Assembly (NCBI RefSeq): GCF_049514155.1
Contig: NZ_JBEKVH010000031.1
Span: 1 to 30,675 of the forward strand
Source: Roseiarcus sp049514155
GTDB taxonomy: Bacteria > Pseudomonadota > Alphaproteobacteria > Rhizobiales > Beijerinckiaceae
Reading direction: 5' to 3'
Length of the DNA stretch: 30,675 nucleotides
A program made the position numbers and the translations under genes. Shown piece after piece: positions 29,166-30,675 of the stretch (position 1 is its first letter; every line of letters starts with the position of its first letter). Below the pieces are notes generated by a model that searched no databases, was not told the origin of the DNA, and was given only the letters and a program-made list of their open reading frames with translations.

Positions 29166-29944
29166 TCGGCTCCCATGCTCAGTCTTTGGCGCGCGAGGTC
29201 GCGCACGATTTCGTCCGCGTCGTCGGCGAGCGCGCCGAGGGCGGCAACCGGCAGGCGCTCGGCGCAGACGAAGCGAACACGAAAGTCCTCGTCTTTCGTC
29301 ATCAGGGCGAGCGCCTCGTCGGGCAGCCGTTCGGCGATCTCGATGCGCACCAGCGGATCGGGATCGGCGATCATGCCGACAAGCGCATAGGCGGGAACGC
29401 GCCGCGCCGCTTCGCGCCGAACCGACGGGTCGCTGTCGTGTATCAGGCGAAGCAGCAGCGCCGGCTCGGCGCGCCGCGCCGCGGCCAGACGCACGGAATA
29501 GTCGCTGTCGTTAAACAGCGCGGCGAGCGCTTCGCCGCTCAGGCGTTGGGCGATGGCGATGCGCACGCGCGGGTCCGGATCGTGCGCGAGCGCGCCGATC
29601 CGCGCCAGCGGCAGGCGCAGCGCGACCATCGCCCGCACGTCCGGCTCGGCGTCATCGATCAGCGCGACCAGCCGGAACGGCGAGGCGTAGCGCGCCGCGA
29701 GCGTGCGCACTTCGAAATAGGGATGGGCGAGGTGACGTTCCGCCTGGGCCGGATTGAGCGCGAAGAAGCGGTCGATGCGCCGCGCGCGCCGGTCCATGAC
29801 GCAGGTCTTGCCGAGGTCGCATAGGCCTGCCGCGCGCGTCTCCTCATAGGGGCAATCCGCGCAGCGCACGGGATTGCCCAACCAGTCGAACGCGCCGTCC
29901 TCGACCTCGGCCGCCCCATTCTCGCTCACGCGCGCCTCGCCCAT
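29162..29944 (-). CDS. Leucine-rich-variant (LRV) repeat protein with N-terminal Fe-S site
   Basis: A 260-residue protein. Residues 20-50 carry four cysteines, C28-x2-C31-x10-C42-x5-C48 (RCADCPYEETRAAGLCDLGKTC), the [4Fe-4S] motif of the LRV protein described from Azotobacter. The rest is a solenoid of roughly 24-residue repeats reading variations on hDpdpxVRxxhAxRLPxxxL, e.g. DDAEPDVRAMVALRLPLARI, HDPDPRVRIAIAQRLSGEAL, NDSDYSVRLAAARRAEPALL and HDSDPSVRREAARRVPAYAL. Start MGEARVSENG gives the family N-terminus; the frame upstream overlaps fdxN. Tightly linked to fdxN and nifZ. Role unproven, perhaps protein-protein contacts or redox sensing in nitrogenase assembly. Confidence 0.88.
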   Translation of the reverse strand: MGEARVSENGAAEVEDGAFDWLGNPVRCADCPYEETRAAGLCDLGKTCVMDRRARRIDRFFALNPAQAERHLAHPYFEVRTLAARYASPFRLVALIDDAEPDVRAMVALRLPLARIGALAHDPDPRVRIAIAQRLSGEALAALFNDSDYSVRLAAARRAEPALLLRLIHDSDPSVRREAARRVPAYALVGMIADPDPLVRIEIAERLPDEALALMTKDEDFRVRFVCAERLPVAALGALADDADEIVRDLARQRLSMGAE

Positions 29945-29955
29945 CTTCAGCGCGG

Positions 29956-30150
29956 TCAGACCTTCACGCAAGTCTTCGGCACGGGGCAGACATTGGCGCA
30001 TTGCTGCGTGTCGAAATGGCCTTCGCATTCGGTGCAAATCTTGGGGTCGATGATATAGGCGTCGTTCTTGAACTTGATGGCGCCGGTCGGGCACTCGAAT
30101 TCGCAAGCGCTACAGGCGGTGCATTGGGACGCGACGATCTTGAAGGCCAT
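29956..30150 (-). CDS. fdxN: 2[4Fe-4S] ferredoxin FdxN
   Basis: A 64-residue low-potential ferredoxin with C10-x2-C13-x2-C16-x3-C20-P and C39-x2-C42-x8-C51-x3-C55-P; the x8 loop in the second motif and an extra Cys61 are the marks of FdxN-type ferredoxins next to nifB. It donates electrons to nitrogenase or to the radical chemistry of NifB. AGGAGGAG lies 8 nt before the ATG. It follows nifB after 40 nt. Confidence 0.95.
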   Translation of the reverse strand: MAFKIVASQCTACSACEFECPTGAIKFKNDAYIIDPKICTECEGHFDTQQCANVCPVPKTCVKV

Positions 30151-30190
30151 TGTCTTTCTCCTCCTGATTGAAACGGACTGAAGCTTTGCG

Positions 30191-30675
30191 TCAGGCGACC
30201 GCTTGACTGGGCGCGCTGGCGAAGGTCTCGGCATAGAGTGCGCCAATGGCCGTCTCGGCGTACTCGTAGGCATAGGCGTCGCTCGCCGCGATGCCCGCAG
30301 CTTCGAGCATGTCCTTCGGGCAGTCGCCGATCTTCGCGCACAGCACATGGCGCACGCCTTCGAGCGCGGCGATGACCGCGTCGAGGGTCGCGTCCTCGCC
30401 GAAGCCGCCCAGGCAATAGGCTTCGACCTTGCGATGGCCGACGAAGACAACGCCCTTCGACGAAGCCTCGTAGATCTGGAATTCCTTGGCATGACCGAAA
30501 TGCTCGTTGACCCGTCCGCCGCCCTTGGTGGCGACCGCGACCAGCAGCGACTGGCCCTCGGCGGCGGCCTCCTGGATCGCGGCCGCGGCGGCCTGTTTGG
30601 CCGCGACATGATCGCCGCGTTCGACGGCGACAAACTCGCGATACGCAGTCCGCTTGGCGGGGTCGTAGTCGACCG
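30191..30675 (-). CDS. nifB: Nitrogenase cofactor biosynthesis protein NifB, C-terminal part (cut by window end)
   Basis: The last 160 residues of NifB, open at the window edge. The visible part begins in the helical linker (YDPAKRTAYREFVAVERGD) and then shows the whole C-terminal NifX-like domain: VAVATKGGGRVNEHFGHA, FVGHRKVEAYCLGGFGE, VLCAKIGDCPKDMLEAAGI and YEYAETAIGALYAETF. The radical-SAM domain that builds NifB-co, the 8Fe core of FeMo-cofactor, lies outside the window. Ends ...SAPSQAVA. Confidence 0.95.
   Translation of the reverse strand, partial: VDYDPAKRTAYREFVAVERGDHVAAKQAAAAAIQEAAAEGQSLLVAVATKGGGRVNEHFGHAKEFQIYEASSKGVVFVGHRKVEAYCLGGFGEDATLDAVIAALEGVRHVLCAKIGDCPKDMLEAAGIAASDAYAYEYAETAIGALYAETFASAPSQAVA

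Noticed and set aside
30151..30190. Separate promoter for fdxN
   Set aside because: Only 40 nt after nifB with a ribosome site; no -24/-12 or NifA motif, so fdxN is most likely read from the nifB promoter outside the window.
1..30675. CRISPR arrays, tRNA/rRNA genes, insertion sequences, integrases, attachment sites
   Set aside because: Looked for spaced direct repeats, tRNA-like folds and transposase motifs on both strands and saw none; the cloverleaf at 3824-3967 lacks tRNA arm lengths, loops and T-arm sequence.

Overview
The window is GC-rich with the codon use of an alphaproteobacterium, most likely an order Hyphomicrobiales (Rhizobiales) free-living diazotroph. The gene order nifB-fdxN-LRV-nifZ-nifT-SIR2-like | nifHDKENX-...-nifQ | iscA-nifU-nifS-nifV-nifW | fixABCX and the protein sequences support this; no species can be named from the sequence alone. 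S-(hydroxymethyl)glutathione dehydrogenase and a molbindin next to the nif block fit, but do not prove, a C1-oxidising bacterium.

Left part (1-8.75 kb), ordinary chromosome: epmA, recQ and mutM overlap on the + strand. A 290-bp gap follows that holds a remarkable perfect palindrome folding as a cloverleaf. Then come a short-chain dehydrogenase whose catalytic Ser position is Phe, trans-aconitate methyltransferase (tam, - strand) translationally coupled to a possible 34-residue leader ORF, and a complete three-gene ABC importer of the sulfonate/taurine/nitrate type (permease, ATPase, Tat-exported binding protein) with overlapping stop/start codons.

Middle (8.8-10.75 kb): glutathione-dependent formaldehyde dehydrogenase on the - strand, a 600-bp regulatory spacer, and a small molybdate-binding Mop protein on the + strand behind a structured leader that could mask its ribosome binding site.

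Right part (10.78 kb to the end), all on the - strand, is a molybdenum nitrogenase island. Reading with transcription: the 3' end of nifB, fdxN, an LRV Fe-S protein, nifZ, nifT and a SIR2-like protein form one unit. nifH, nifD, nifK, nifE, nifN, nifX, a DUF269 protein, a DUF683 protein, a nif ferredoxin and nifQ form a second. An IscA-type protein, a short Nfu-type nifU, nifS, nifV and nifW form a third. fixA, fixB, fixC and fixX form a fourth. Upstream of nifH, iscA and fixA I can read a sigma-54 -24/-12 promoter plus a NifA upstream activator sequence (TGT-N10-ACA); nifH and iscA also have plausible IHF sites between the two. Together the genes encode the enzyme (HDK), FeMo-cofactor assembly (B, E, N, X, Q, V), Fe-S supply (S, U, IscA), maturation helpers (W, Z, T) and electron delivery (FixABCX, ferredoxins).

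Less understood items are the cloverleaf palindrome, the SIR2-like protein inside the nif cluster, the LRV Fe-S repeat protein, the reduced NifU, and the structured mop leader. No tRNA, rRNA, CRISPR array, insertion sequence or phage gene was seen.
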